A DNA stretch of 64,000 nt from JBNLBS01 sp050303415 (lineage in GTDB: Bacteria > Pseudomonadota > Gammaproteobacteria > Methylococcales > Methylomonadaceae). The translations under genes and the position numbers were made by a program. This document shows, piece after piece, positions 27,388 through 35,514 of the stretch (within the stretch, counting starts at the first letter, position 1; every line of letters starts with the position of its first letter). Under the pieces are notes generated by a model. It did no database searches. It saw only the letters and a program-made list of their open reading frames with translations, and was not told the DNA's origin. The stretch spans positions 31,057 through 95,056 of the forward strand of contig JBNLBS010000015.1 in the NCBI GenBank assembly GCA_050303415.1, given 5' to 3'.

Positions 27388-27954
27388 ATGATTAAACTGA
27401 TTGCAAAACTGGAACGCCAACTGCTTAATCTTTTGCAGGAATACCCCGGCGGCATAAAAGAATACGACCTATTAGTGCTATTGGATGCACAGGGGGAACC
27501 TTTGTTCCCGGACTATCGGCAAAATAACCTGACGCTGTTTAAAAGCCATTTTTTATTATTTCATACTTTATACAGATTGAGAGAGCAGCTTTGGCGGGAA
27601 CAACGCTATCATCTGCATATCCATAGTCTGGATATTCGCTTGGCCGACTATCATCCCGGTAACACAGGGCTCTGTTCAAAAGACAGCTTACGCGACTATT
27701 ATCTGAATCTCGACAACCTGTTTAAAACCGATGCCGCTGCGGTCGATGACATGATTAATGATTTTTGGCTGCAGTTAAGCGGCCTGGATAAGCGCCGGGA
27801 AGCGTTAACGGTACTGCAATTGATCGATCCTGTTGATGACCTTACCATTCGCCGGCAATACCGTAAATTAGTTATGCAGCATCACCCTGATCGCGGCGGC
27901 GATGGCGCCCGAATAAAAGAATTAAATATTGCCATGGATATTTTGGGTCGATAA
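27388..27954 (+). CDS. DnaJ-related protein with C-terminal J domain
   Basis: The protein is about 188 residues from the preferred start MIKLIAKLERQLLNLLQ; an in-frame ATG at 27358 would add ten residues that look unlike the family. An N-terminal winged-helix-like region (residues about 1-110, DNAJ_related type: LLNLLQEYPGGIKEYDLLVLL and LFKSHFLLFHTLYRLREQLW) precedes a C-terminal J domain (about 125-188) with HPD in KLVMQHHPDRGGDG. J proteins stimulate Hsp70 ATPase; the partner could be DnaK or one of the divergent Hsp70s in this window. The gene is divergent from hsp20. Confidence 0.85.
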   Translation: MIKLIAKLERQLLNLLQEYPGGIKEYDLLVLLDAQGEPLFPDYRQNNLTLFKSHFLLFHTLYRLREQLWREQRYHLHIHSLDIRLADYHPGNTGLCSKDSLRDYYLNLDNLFKTDAAAVDDMINDFWLQLSGLDKRREALTVLQLIDPVDDLTIRRQYRKLVMQHHPDRGGDGARIKELNIAMDILGR

Positions 27955-28031
27955 CTTGAAAATAATCATCAGTGTTGTCACTGTGTAAAACTTGTAGCAA
28001 CAGTCTGTTTGTGTATTAACTCTATCAACGC

Positions 28032-29351
28032 TTAGTTAAAAACATCCCGTTTCAGTTTAAGATACCCCATCCCCATACTCACTCCACGCGCCAGCATAAA
28101 AGCCGCCATAGTAAGCCATAGACCATGATTACCCAGAGGTTGGCTGTAATACCAAACCGGCATATAAACCAGCAGCAAAGAAAAAATCATCGAATCCCGC
28201 ATTTGTCTAGACCAGGTGGCACCGATAAAGACACCGTCAAATACAAAACAGCTTACCGATACTAGCGGCAAGGCAACCAGCCAGGGCAGATATTGATAGG
28301 CCGTTTGTCTGACTTGTTCCAAATCGGTTAATAGATTAATCATTTGCTGACCGGTCAGCAAATAGAGCACGGAAAAAATAACCGCAAAACAACAAGACCA
28401 AATAGCTGTAATGAGCACCGCCTGCCTGAATAGGGCCTTATCCTTCGCACCTATGGCCCGACCGACCAGCGCCTCCGCGGCATGGGCAAAACCGTCCAGA
28501 GCATAGGCCATAAACATCTGAAAATTCATCAGCACAGAATTTGCCGCCAGAATAATAGCGCCTAAGCGGGCACCTTGCGCAGTAAAAAAAGCAAAAGCAA
28601 AGATCAGGGTCAGGTTCCTGATAAAAATATGGTTATTCAATTTGAACATGGCTTTAAATTTGTTCAAATTAAATATGGCCGACCAGTTCCATTGGCGCTG
28701 ATAGTTTCTCATTTCCCCGCGCAACAGAATCAGTCCCACCAACAATCCTGTATATTCAGCGAACACGGTGGCCAAAGCAACCCCGGCAATGTCCATATTT
28801 AAGTAGACCACCAGATAAACATCCAGCACGATATTGCTGCAATTGGTAATCAACACCATAATCAACGGATTTCTTACATTTTGCAGCCCCAGGAACCAGC
28901 CGGACAGAACATAGTTCATTAATGTTGCCGGTGCAGTCCATATTCTTATATAAAAATACTCCTGGGCTAAAGATTCGATCACCGCACTACTGTCTAACAA
29001 CTGAAAGCTTAGCCATGCAATCAACTGTTGCAACAATATAATCAGAGCGGCTATGGCTATTGCAAACACCGCCGCTCTGATTAAAATGGCTTGTATTTCC
29101 ACATTATTTTTATTTCCAAACGCCTGTGCGCTTAAGCCCGTTGTCCCCATTCGCAAAGAACCAAAGCCCCAGTAAATAAAACTAAAGATTAAACTGCCCA
29201 AAGCCACGCCGCCAAGATAATCAGCCGCCGGCAAATGACCCATCACAGCCGTGTCTACCAGACCCAATAATGGTGTGGAAATATTGGATATAATCATCGG
29301 CAAGGCTAATTGCCAGACCATTTTATGATCAAAAAATGTTGTTTTTTTCAA
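28032..29351 (-). CDS. MATE-family multidrug/Na+ efflux transporter (DinF-like)
   Basis: The 439-residue inner-membrane protein has about 12 helices. The N-terminal MATE repeat starts WQLALPMIISNISTPLLGLVDTAVMGHL; the second half has MFMAYALDGFAHAAEALVGRAIGAKD, typical of the DinF/MATE branch. These antiporters export organic cations or drugs using Na+ or H+. Substrate is unknown. It is divergent from the spermidine-synthase-like gene, 44 bp apart, so the promoters overlap. Confidence 0.92.
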   Translation of the reverse strand: MKKTTFFDHKMVWQLALPMIISNISTPLLGLVDTAVMGHLPAADYLGGVALGSLIFSFIYWGFGSLRMGTTGLSAQAFGNKNNVEIQAILIRAAVFAIAIAALIILLQQLIAWLSFQLLDSSAVIESLAQEYFYIRIWTAPATLMNYVLSGWFLGLQNVRNPLIMVLITNCSNIVLDVYLVVYLNMDIAGVALATVFAEYTGLLVGLILLRGEMRNYQRQWNWSAIFNLNKFKAMFKLNNHIFIRNLTLIFAFAFFTAQGARLGAIILAANSVLMNFQMFMAYALDGFAHAAEALVGRAIGAKDKALFRQAVLITAIWSCCFAVIFSVLYLLTGQQMINLLTDLEQVRQTAYQYLPWLVALPLVSVSCFVFDGVFIGATWSRQMRDSMIFSLLLVYMPVWYYSQPLGNHGLWLTMAAFMLARGVSMGMGYLKLKRDVFN

Positions 29352-29395
29352 GACAATTCAGTTAATTTCAGGGAAAATAGTCAATTTTGTACAAA

Positions 29396-30199
29396 ATGCG
29401 AAAATATAACGGCCTAGTTATACACCAAAATCACGATGACGAAGGCATTATTGAGGTCGTGGAAGCCGATGGCGTCCGATCTTTACATTTCGGTTCCACC
29501 CCCAAACAAAGCAGCATACGCTTAAGTGATGAAAACCGTCTGGAATTGATTTATGCGCAGAGCATGATGGCCTGGATGTTGTTTAAACAAAACATAGAAC
29601 AGGTATTGATTATAGGCCTGGGCGGTGGCTCCCTAAGTAAATATCTATTGCATCACTTTCCTGAGTGTAAACTTAAGGCAGTTGAATTTCGTAAAGCAGT
29701 AATTAAAATTGCCCGTAGCCATTTTGCCCTGCCGCTGGACCCTCGATTAAAAATCATCCATGGTGATGGAGTTAAATTTATTCGAAACCAGGCATTGACG
29801 CAACAAGAACAATATTGCCTGATAATGCTGGATGTGTTTGACCATGAAGGTATGGTGCAATCGTTATGCAGCGAGGCTTTTTTTGACGCCTGTCAGACCT
29901 TATTAAAAAAAGATGGTATCCTGGCCATCAACCTATGGGGCACGGATAAAGACCAGTTCAGCCAGGTCGCCTGGTGGCTGGGGCGGCTGTTCGACTGGAA
30001 ATTATTGTTTTTACCGGTTAAAGACCGAGGCAATATTATTGGCTTTGCTTTTGCCAAAGATGTCCCCATTTTGTCCTTGAAAGAACTTAGAAAAAAAGCC
30101 GAGCAACTGGAACAGCAGTTTCAACTCGATTTCCCCGGCTTTTTGAAAGATATCCGAAAAAATAACACCAGCGTGTTAAACCGAGTAATTAAGAAATGA
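29396..30199 (+). CDS. Spermidine-synthase-like protein
   Basis: The protein (about 267 residues from the ATG at 29396) has a short N-terminal beta region and a Rossmann methyltransferase-like core. The nucleotide-binding motif is VLIIGLGGGSLSKYLLHHFPECKLKAVEFRKAVIKIA, followed by IIHGDGVKFI and LIMLDVFDHEGM. These match polyamine-synthase-like proteins that often lack the full aminopropyltransferase active site. I do not see a decisive set of polyamine-binding residues, so a general SAM-binding role remains possible. It ends in a 4-bp overlap (ATGA) with ygiQ, so the two are translationally coupled. An in-frame TTG at 29387 is a less likely start. Confidence 0.82.
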   Translation: MRKYNGLVIHQNHDDEGIIEVVEADGVRSLHFGSTPKQSSIRLSDENRLELIYAQSMMAWMLFKQNIEQVLIIGLGGGSLSKYLLHHFPECKLKAVEFRKAVIKIARSHFALPLDPRLKIIHGDGVKFIRNQALTQQEQYCLIMLDVFDHEGMVQSLCSEAFFDACQTLLKKDGILAINLWGTDKDQFSQVAWWLGRLFDWKLLFLPVKDRGNIIGFAFAKDVPILSLKELRKKAEQLEQQFQLDFPGFLKDIRKNNTSVLNRVIKK

Positions 30200-32367
30200 C
30201 CTTACCTGCCTTATCCCCTGCTCCCGATATTTTTGGCTACCGCCAATATTGGGCCAAACGTTTCGGTATTGCGCCGGAACTCCCGATGAGTCGGGAAGAA
30301 ATGGATCAGTTGGGCTGGGACAGCTGCGATATTATTCTGGTCACCGGTGATGCTTATATCGATCACCCCAGCTTTGGCATGGCGGTGATTGGTCGGGTAC
30401 TGGAAGCCCAGGGCTTTAGAGTGGGAATCATCTCCCAGCCGGACTGGCACAGCGCCGATGACTTCAGCAAACTGGGCAGACCCAATCTGTTTTTTGGCGT
30501 CACCGGCGGTAATATGGACTCCATGGTCAACCGCTATACTTCCGACCGGAAAATTCGTTCCAATGATGCCTATACTGCCGATGGAGCGGCCGGGAAACGC
30601 CCGGACAGAGCCGTCAATGTCTACTCACATCGCTGCCGTGAAGCCTTTAAAAAAGTGCCGATTATTATTGGCGGCATAGAAGCCAGTCTGCGCCGAATTG
30701 CCCATTACGATTATTGGTCGGATAAAGTCCGTAAATCGGTGTTACTGGATTCCAAAGCAGACCTATTGCTTTATGGCAATGCCGAACGCGCCATCGTCGA
30801 GGTAGCGCATCGTCTGGCCAATGGCGAAACCGTTGCCGAATTAAAAGGCATACGCGGCACCGTGCATTTTGTTAAACAGGTTCCTACCGGTTGGGCGATT
30901 AAAGATTCCACCGATATTGACAAACCCGGCAAAGTGATACCGCCGCAGGACCCGTATCAGGAACAGCCGGCGTGCGAACAAAATCAGGCTGAAACCGATA
31001 GCAACGAAAAAGTGATTCAATTCAGCCGCACCATTAAGAGCGAATTACGCGCCAGAACCGTTATCCGCCTGCCCGGCTATGAAGCCGTTAAAGACGATGC
31101 GGTGTTATATGCTCATGCCTCGCGCGTGATGCACGGTGAAACCAACCCTGGAAATGCAAGGCCGTTAATTCAGCAACACGGCAGCCGCCAGCTCTGGGTC
31201 AATCCCCCGCCAATTCCGTTAACTACGGAGGAAATGGACGGCGTGTTTGCGCTCCCTTATTCCAGACTGCCGCATAGCAGTTACGGTCAGGCGCATATTC
31301 CGGCGTTTGAAATGATTCAGCATTCGGTCAATATCATGCGCGGCTGTTTTGGCGGCTGCACCTTCTGTTCCATTACCGAACACGAAGGCCGCATTATTCA
31401 AAGCCGCTCGGAAGACTCTATTATCAAGGAAATTGAGGCAATTAGAGATACTTCACCCAATTTTACCGGCCATATTTCCGATCTGGGCGGACCGACCGCC
31501 AATATGTATCGACTGGCCTGCAAAGACCCTGAAATTGAGGCATCCTGCCGTAAATTATCCTGCGTTTACCCGGGCATTTGTCCCAACCTGAATACTAATC
31601 ACAGCCCATTAATCAAGCTGTATAAACGTGCGCGTCAGTTGCCGGGCATTAAGAAAATATTTATCGCCTCCGGCCTGCGTTATGATCTGGCAGTGCAATC
31701 TCCGGAATACATTAAAGAACTGGTTACCCATCACGTTGGCGGCTATTTAAAAATCGCGCCGGAACATACCGAAGAAGGTCCGTTGTCTAAAATGATGAAG
31801 CCCGGCATCGGTACCTATGATCGCTTTAAACAATTATTTGACAAATATTCCAAAGAAGCCGGAAAAGAACAATATTTAATCCCCTATTTTATCGCTGCCC
31901 ACCCAGGCACTACCGACGAGGATATGATGAATCTGGCCTTATGGCTTAAACGTAACGGCTTCAGAGCCGATCAGGTACAGGCCTATCTGCCTTCACCGAT
32001 GTCCATATCCACTGCCATGTACCATTCAGGCAAGGACACTTTGCATAAGGTAGACCGTAAGGCACCGGATATCAGTATCCCCAAAGGCATCAAACAACGC
32101 CGCTTACATAAAGCCTTCTTACGTTATCATGACCCGAAAAACTGGCCGATGCTGCGTGACGCTTTAAAAAGTATGGGAAGGGCTGATTTAATAGGTAACG
32201 GCAAGCAGCACCTGATTCCCTCGTTCCAACCTAAAGGTACCGGTAAACAGGATGCAGCCATCAACAATAAACGCAGTGATAAAACGAAAAAATTTAAAAC
32301 TCAACGTACAGGTATAAAAACCGGTAAACCGAATAGCCGCCAAAAGACCAGGCGTAAAGTTCGGTAA
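30196..32367 (+). CDS. ygiQ: YgiQ-family radical SAM protein
   Basis: The 723-residue protein matches UPF0313/YgiQ from end to end: DIFGYRQYWAKRFGIAPELPMSREEMDQLGWDSCDIILVTGDAYIDHPSFG at the N-terminus and a radical SAM domain with the CxxxCxxC cluster motif at C384, C388 and C391 (MRGCFGGCTFCS). The C-terminus is basic and low in complexity (about 685-723, rich in Lys/Arg), which suggests nucleic-acid or ribosome contact. The reaction catalysed by YgiQ is not established. The start is coupled to the preceding gene. Confidence 0.93.
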   Translation: MTLPALSPAPDIFGYRQYWAKRFGIAPELPMSREEMDQLGWDSCDIILVTGDAYIDHPSFGMAVIGRVLEAQGFRVGIISQPDWHSADDFSKLGRPNLFFGVTGGNMDSMVNRYTSDRKIRSNDAYTADGAAGKRPDRAVNVYSHRCREAFKKVPIIIGGIEASLRRIAHYDYWSDKVRKSVLLDSKADLLLYGNAERAIVEVAHRLANGETVAELKGIRGTVHFVKQVPTGWAIKDSTDIDKPGKVIPPQDPYQEQPACEQNQAETDSNEKVIQFSRTIKSELRARTVIRLPGYEAVKDDAVLYAHASRVMHGETNPGNARPLIQQHGSRQLWVNPPPIPLTTEEMDGVFALPYSRLPHSSYGQAHIPAFEMIQHSVNIMRGCFGGCTFCSITEHEGRIIQSRSEDSIIKEIEAIRDTSPNFTGHISDLGGPTANMYRLACKDPEIEASCRKLSCVYPGICPNLNTNHSPLIKLYKRARQLPGIKKIFIASGLRYDLAVQSPEYIKELVTHHVGGYLKIAPEHTEEGPLSKMMKPGIGTYDRFKQLFDKYSKEAGKEQYLIPYFIAAHPGTTDEDMMNLALWLKRNGFRADQVQAYLPSPMSISTAMYHSGKDTLHKVDRKAPDISIPKGIKQRRLHKAFLRYHDPKNWPMLRDALKSMGRADLIGNGKQHLIPSFQPKGTGKQDAAINNKRSDKTKKFKTQRTGIKTGKPNSRQKTRRKVR

Positions 32368-32437
32368 ATCGGTTTTGATTTCTGTCACCATAACATAACG
32401 ACAGAAGTCTAACCCGACCGACCAGACAGGAATACTA

Positions 32438-33166
32438 ATGCTAACTTCTAATTACCAAGACACCCACAATATTATTGATGATCTTAAAGGTGATCAGTCC
32501 TGGCGTATTTTTAGAATCATCAGCGAATTTACCGAAGGCTTTGACAAGCTATCCGGCCTGTCTGATGCCATTACCATATTTGGATCGGCCCGTATTAAGC
32601 CTGAACACCCGATTTATCAGAAAACCGTCGAACTGGCTGAACTGTTAGCACAAAATGATTTTGCCATTATCAGTGGCGGCGGCCCCGGCATTATGGAAGC
32701 GGCTAACAAAGGAGCTTATCAGAAAAATCAGGTTTCAATCGGATTGAATATTGAATTGCCTATGGAGCAAAAACCCAATCCTTACCAAAATGTAGAGCTG
32801 GATTTTCGCTACTTTTTTGTTCGTAAAGTCATGTTTGTCCGTTATTCCATGGGCTATGTCTGTATGCCGGGTGGCTTTGGTACGCTGGATGAATTTTTTG
32901 AATCGCTCACTTTATTACAAACAGCCAAAATCTATCCGATGCCGCTAATTCTTTTCGGTTCTGATTTCTGGCAGGGTCTATTGGACTGGGTTAAGTCCAC
33001 CATGCTTAAATATGAAACCATTTCCGAGGAAGATCTGGCCATCATCACCGTTACCGATGACCCGCATGAGGTTATCAAAATCATGACTGATCACCGTAAA
33101 TGGAAAAACAAGCAAAGGGAAATTGATCGTTTGAACCGTGAAGCTCAAGAAAAAAAATGTGAGTAG
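32438..33166 (+). CDS. LOG-family protein (TIGR00730 Rossmann fold)
   Basis: The 242-residue protein has both signature motifs of the lysine-decarboxylase-like/LOG family: SGGGPGIMEAANKGA (about residues 86-100) and MPGGFGTLDEFFE (about 146-158). Characterised members are cytokinin-riboside 5'-monophosphate phosphoribohydrolases that cleave nucleoside monophosphates. The usual ppGpp-binding PpnN extension is absent, so nucleotide hydrolysis is the likely but unproven activity. AGGAAT precedes the ATG. It stands alone, about 70 bp after ygiQ with a small ttctgtc/gacagaa hairpin (32380-32406) in between. Confidence 0.88.
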   Translation: MLTSNYQDTHNIIDDLKGDQSWRIFRIISEFTEGFDKLSGLSDAITIFGSARIKPEHPIYQKTVELAELLAQNDFAIISGGGPGIMEAANKGAYQKNQVSIGLNIELPMEQKPNPYQNVELDFRYFFVRKVMFVRYSMGYVCMPGGFGTLDEFFESLTLLQTAKIYPMPLILFGSDFWQGLLDWVKSTMLKYETISEEDLAIITVTDDPHEVIKIMTDHRKWKNKQREIDRLNREAQEKKCE

Positions 33167-33217
33167 TTCCTACACCTTCGATGGAAATTAATATCAGTTT
33201 GTATTTTCACGCTATGG

Positions 33218-33640
33218 CTAATCTCTATGCCACGGGTTTTTAACCTCATGCCTCTGTTTACATGAATTCCTGACCTTTTGCCAGATATGGTGACATGTTC
33301 TATCAGTACGCCCGGCTTTTTTACACTGCTGTTTTTTCCACATTTCAAACTGAAATAAATTAGCAACTACCGGTACATTACGGCATAGTGCAGTTGAAGC
33401 AGCAGCCTTATTGATACAGGTTTGAAAAAAATAACGGTTATTTAAGAAACAGGAAAAACCTATACATACCCTGGTTCCGGTCATTACTTCAGAAACACAG
33501 GCTTGTTGGTCGTGCTGTTTTGCAAATGCCAGTCCTTCAGTTTTACCCTGCTTTATATCCAGATAAAGCATCACTGCCACTGAACTGATTAGCATAAAAA
33601 TCATGGTAAAAATTGCTTTCACCAGAAACCGCTTTTTCAT
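33218..33640 (-). CDS. Cysteine-rich membrane-anchored protein, function unknown
   Basis: From the ATG at 33640 the product is 140 residues with one N-terminal hydrophobic helix (FLVKAIFTMIFMLISSVAVMLYL). It continues as a basic, Cys-rich domain with about nine cysteines (CVSEVMTGTRVCIGFSCF, TCINKA, LCRNVP, QQCKKAGRTDRTCHH, NSCKQR). Their spacing suggests disulfides in the periplasm. No family is recognised. An upstream in-frame TTG at 33661 is not favoured. The codon pattern is coherent throughout, so I consider it a real gene. Confidence 0.6.
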   Translation of the reverse strand: MKKRFLVKAIFTMIFMLISSVAVMLYLDIKQGKTEGLAFAKQHDQQACVSEVMTGTRVCIGFSCFLNNRYFFQTCINKAAASTALCRNVPVVANLFQFEMWKKQQCKKAGRTDRTCHHIWQKVRNSCKQRHEVKNPWHRD

Positions 33641-33757
33641 ATCATTAACCGCGTTTGTCAATTTAAATGTTAAAAATTGAGTCGCGTTTAATTCAAGAAA
33701 CTTTCATTCTATTTGTTAATAAAAGCATCTTTCAATTGAAGACCGAGAGTCTACATA

Positions 33758-34324
33758 TTACAAATGAATAGCTTCACGCTGATCGGTGAGTAATTTTTCA
33801 GTGTGCTGGGGATGGTGGTGGTTAGCCAAGGATTTATCGACTCCATCTGCGGTAATGGCCAACAACCCGTTTTCCAGTCTGTGCACCCAGCCTTTTTCTC
33901 GTAGATACCACAAATGAAAATCCAATAATTCAGTTGGACAACCGGTTAGCTTTTCCAGCTCCAAAATACCGCTCCCAGGGTTATGGATATTGCGTTTACG
34001 TTTGACATATAGAATAGAAAGCAGCCTGGCTTGAATAATTTCATCGTTATCAAAAGTGTCTATATCGACCGCTTCTTCAACCAGGCTCCAGCGAAATTCA
34101 GCTGAATTTTTATGCTGCACATCATAATCCGCTCTTTTTTTGGGGTCTCTTAGCGTTTCATGAGCCTTGACTATTTGGGTAAATTTCTCGACATCACCTG
34201 TTTCCGTGTGATCAGGATGATAACGCTGGGCAAGATACCTGAATACCCTGTCGATTGTATCCGTGCTGGCATTTGGGCTTATTTCAAGAATCTCATAAAA
34301 ATCGGGGATTTGATTATTACTCAT
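33758..34324 (-). CDS. J-domain protein with C-terminal winged-helix-like region
   Basis: The product is about 188 residues from the ATG at 34324, which has AGGAG nine bases upstream (an upstream GTG at 34354 does not). Residues about 5-70 form a J domain (PDFYEILEISPNASTDTIDRVFRYLAQRYHPDHTETGD) with the HPD motif intact. The C-terminal half (ARLLSILYVKRKRNIHNPGSGILELEKLTGCPTELLDFHLWYLREKGWVHRLENGLLAITADGVD) looks like a small helix-turn-helix/winged-helix module. It should be an Hsp70 co-chaperone with a dedicated partner. The second J protein of the window lies at 27.4 kb. Confidence 0.85.
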   Translation of the reverse strand: MSNNQIPDFYEILEISPNASTDTIDRVFRYLAQRYHPDHTETGDVEKFTQIVKAHETLRDPKKRADYDVQHKNSAEFRWSLVEEAVDIDTFDNDEIIQARLLSILYVKRKRNIHNPGSGILELEKLTGCPTELLDFHLWYLREKGWVHRLENGLLAITADGVDKSLANHHHPQHTEKLLTDQREAIHL

Positions 34325-34487
34325 CGAATTCGCTCCTGAATTTATGTTATTCACATATTATCAGAAACCAACTACCTTTCGAACCGATTCTTTCTTTTAT
34401 CACTAATCATTATTTCCAAGCATACGCTTTCTAAGTAAGAAGGCAGTGGCTAAGTAGATTGCTTAAATAATCACAATTTATTCAATA

Positions 34488-35132
34488 TCATGGTATTTTG
34501 TACCACTTGGTTTCTACATCCTCAAATAATTCGCAATGACTCAGTGAGGCTGGAGTAACCGGAATTCCAATCTCTCTCTCAACAGTTTTGCCTGATATGT
34601 GTCCATAAGCATCAGCGTATAATTGAGAACAAATGACTGCTCGTTTAGAGGTATCTCTAGGAGAGAATTCAGAATTCCAAAATCCATTCCTTGATTGCAG
34701 CAATATATGCGCAATAGAACCAAAAGAGTATGAGAAGTTCTGCCTAAGAAGCGCTTGAACAGCAATTTTCCAGCGTTGATCGATATCTAAACTATAATCC
34801 CTACAGACACGAATATTATATTTCCCAATATAAGGATAAATCTTTCTTGCATTAACGCCTGACCTGGAAGCCTCACATAAACCATAATCGCCAAGATAGA
34901 CCGCTGCATGATGCCACTGAGCATGCTCTACTGAATAGCCGCCTTTAATTTGCACTTCTTGTATGGACTTCTGTATAAGGTCAGGTTTAAGTGCAGAGAC
35001 AAGAATAAGATCACCCGGTTTCCATTTTTCTATGTTTGGAAGCTTACCAAAATTTCTCACTTCTAATGGTATGGTAGCCGGTGGAGAGCACTCCTTGTCT
35101 TCCGGCTGATCTCCAGGCTTTAAAATAATCAC
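34488..35132 (-). CDS. YiiX-like permuted papain-fold hydrolase
   Basis: The 214-residue protein has the features of the YiiX/YebB-type permuted NlpC/P60 (papain-like) family. WKPGDLILVSA opens the domain, WHHAAVYLGDYGLCEASRSGV supplies the histidine and acidic residue, and KRAVICSQLYADAYG supplies the presumed catalytic cysteine late in the chain, as expected for circular permutation. No signal peptide or membrane helix is seen, so it acts in the cytoplasm unless exported otherwise. The start is GTG at 35132, overlapping the stop of the upstream small gene (GTGA). Substrate (peptide, amide or acyl ester) is unknown. The tight pairing with a 77-residue protein is unusual. Confidence 0.72.
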   Translation of the reverse strand: MIILKPGDQPEDKECSPPATIPLEVRNFGKLPNIEKWKPGDLILVSALKPDLIQKSIQEVQIKGGYSVEHAQWHHAAVYLGDYGLCEASRSGVNARKIYPYIGKYNIRVCRDYSLDIDQRWKIAVQALLRQNFSYSFGSIAHILLQSRNGFWNSEFSPRDTSKRAVICSQLYADAYGHISGKTVEREIGIPVTPASLSHCELFEDVETKWYKIP

Positions 35133-35362
35133 AATTCAACTGATTGTATAATTTCGTCTGCCAATATGAATTGGACATGCCTTCCATTATCCAGGTTAAT
35201 TTCCTTAGCTGTTTGCCCGGCATAACCATTAATTTTATCGTAGCCAAAAACAAATTGACGTTGGAGCTCTTCATCTAAAACATAAGCTACACCAGCTTCA
35301 TCATTAGATTTAACGATAATTCCTTCCTTGACCTCAGTATGAGTCTTATTTGCATTGGACAT
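35129..35362 (-). CDS. Small protein coupled to the papain-fold hydrolase, function unknown
   Basis: From the ATG at 35362, which has GAGGTGA eight bases upstream, the product is 77 residues; a longer in-frame start at 35416 has no site. It is acidic and beta-rich (KEGIIVKSNDEAGVAYVLDEELQRQFVFGYDKINGY, then HVQFILADEIIQSVEL), with no membrane segment. The shape suggests a small barrel. Its TGA overlaps the GTG of the hydrolase gene, so the two are translated together. A binding or inhibitory partner is possible, but nothing in the sequence proves it. Confidence 0.62.
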   Translation of the reverse strand: MSNANKTHTEVKEGIIVKSNDEAGVAYVLDEELQRQFVFGYDKINGYAGQTAKEINLDNGRHVQFILADEIIQSVEL

Positions 35363-35440
35363 AAAATCACCTCTAATTTTCAACCGATTATATACCCCAT
35401 ATCCGCAATCTAACATAAAATTTATGCACTTAAAATATTA

Positions 35441-35479
35441 AAAAAAACAGCCGGGGCTACTGGACCGCGAAGCTGTTTT
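35441..35479 (-). terminator. Intrinsic terminator of the sulfatase gene
   Basis: On the minus strand AAAACAGC (35472-35479) pairs with GCTGTTTT (35444-35451), with an inner CGG/CCG pairing. A run of T (A's at 35441-35447 on the plus strand) follows, about 35 bp after the sulfatase stop. Confidence 0.7.
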
Positions 35480-35514
35480 ACAGCCATAAACTTAACGCCG
35501 GTTTACCATGGCAA

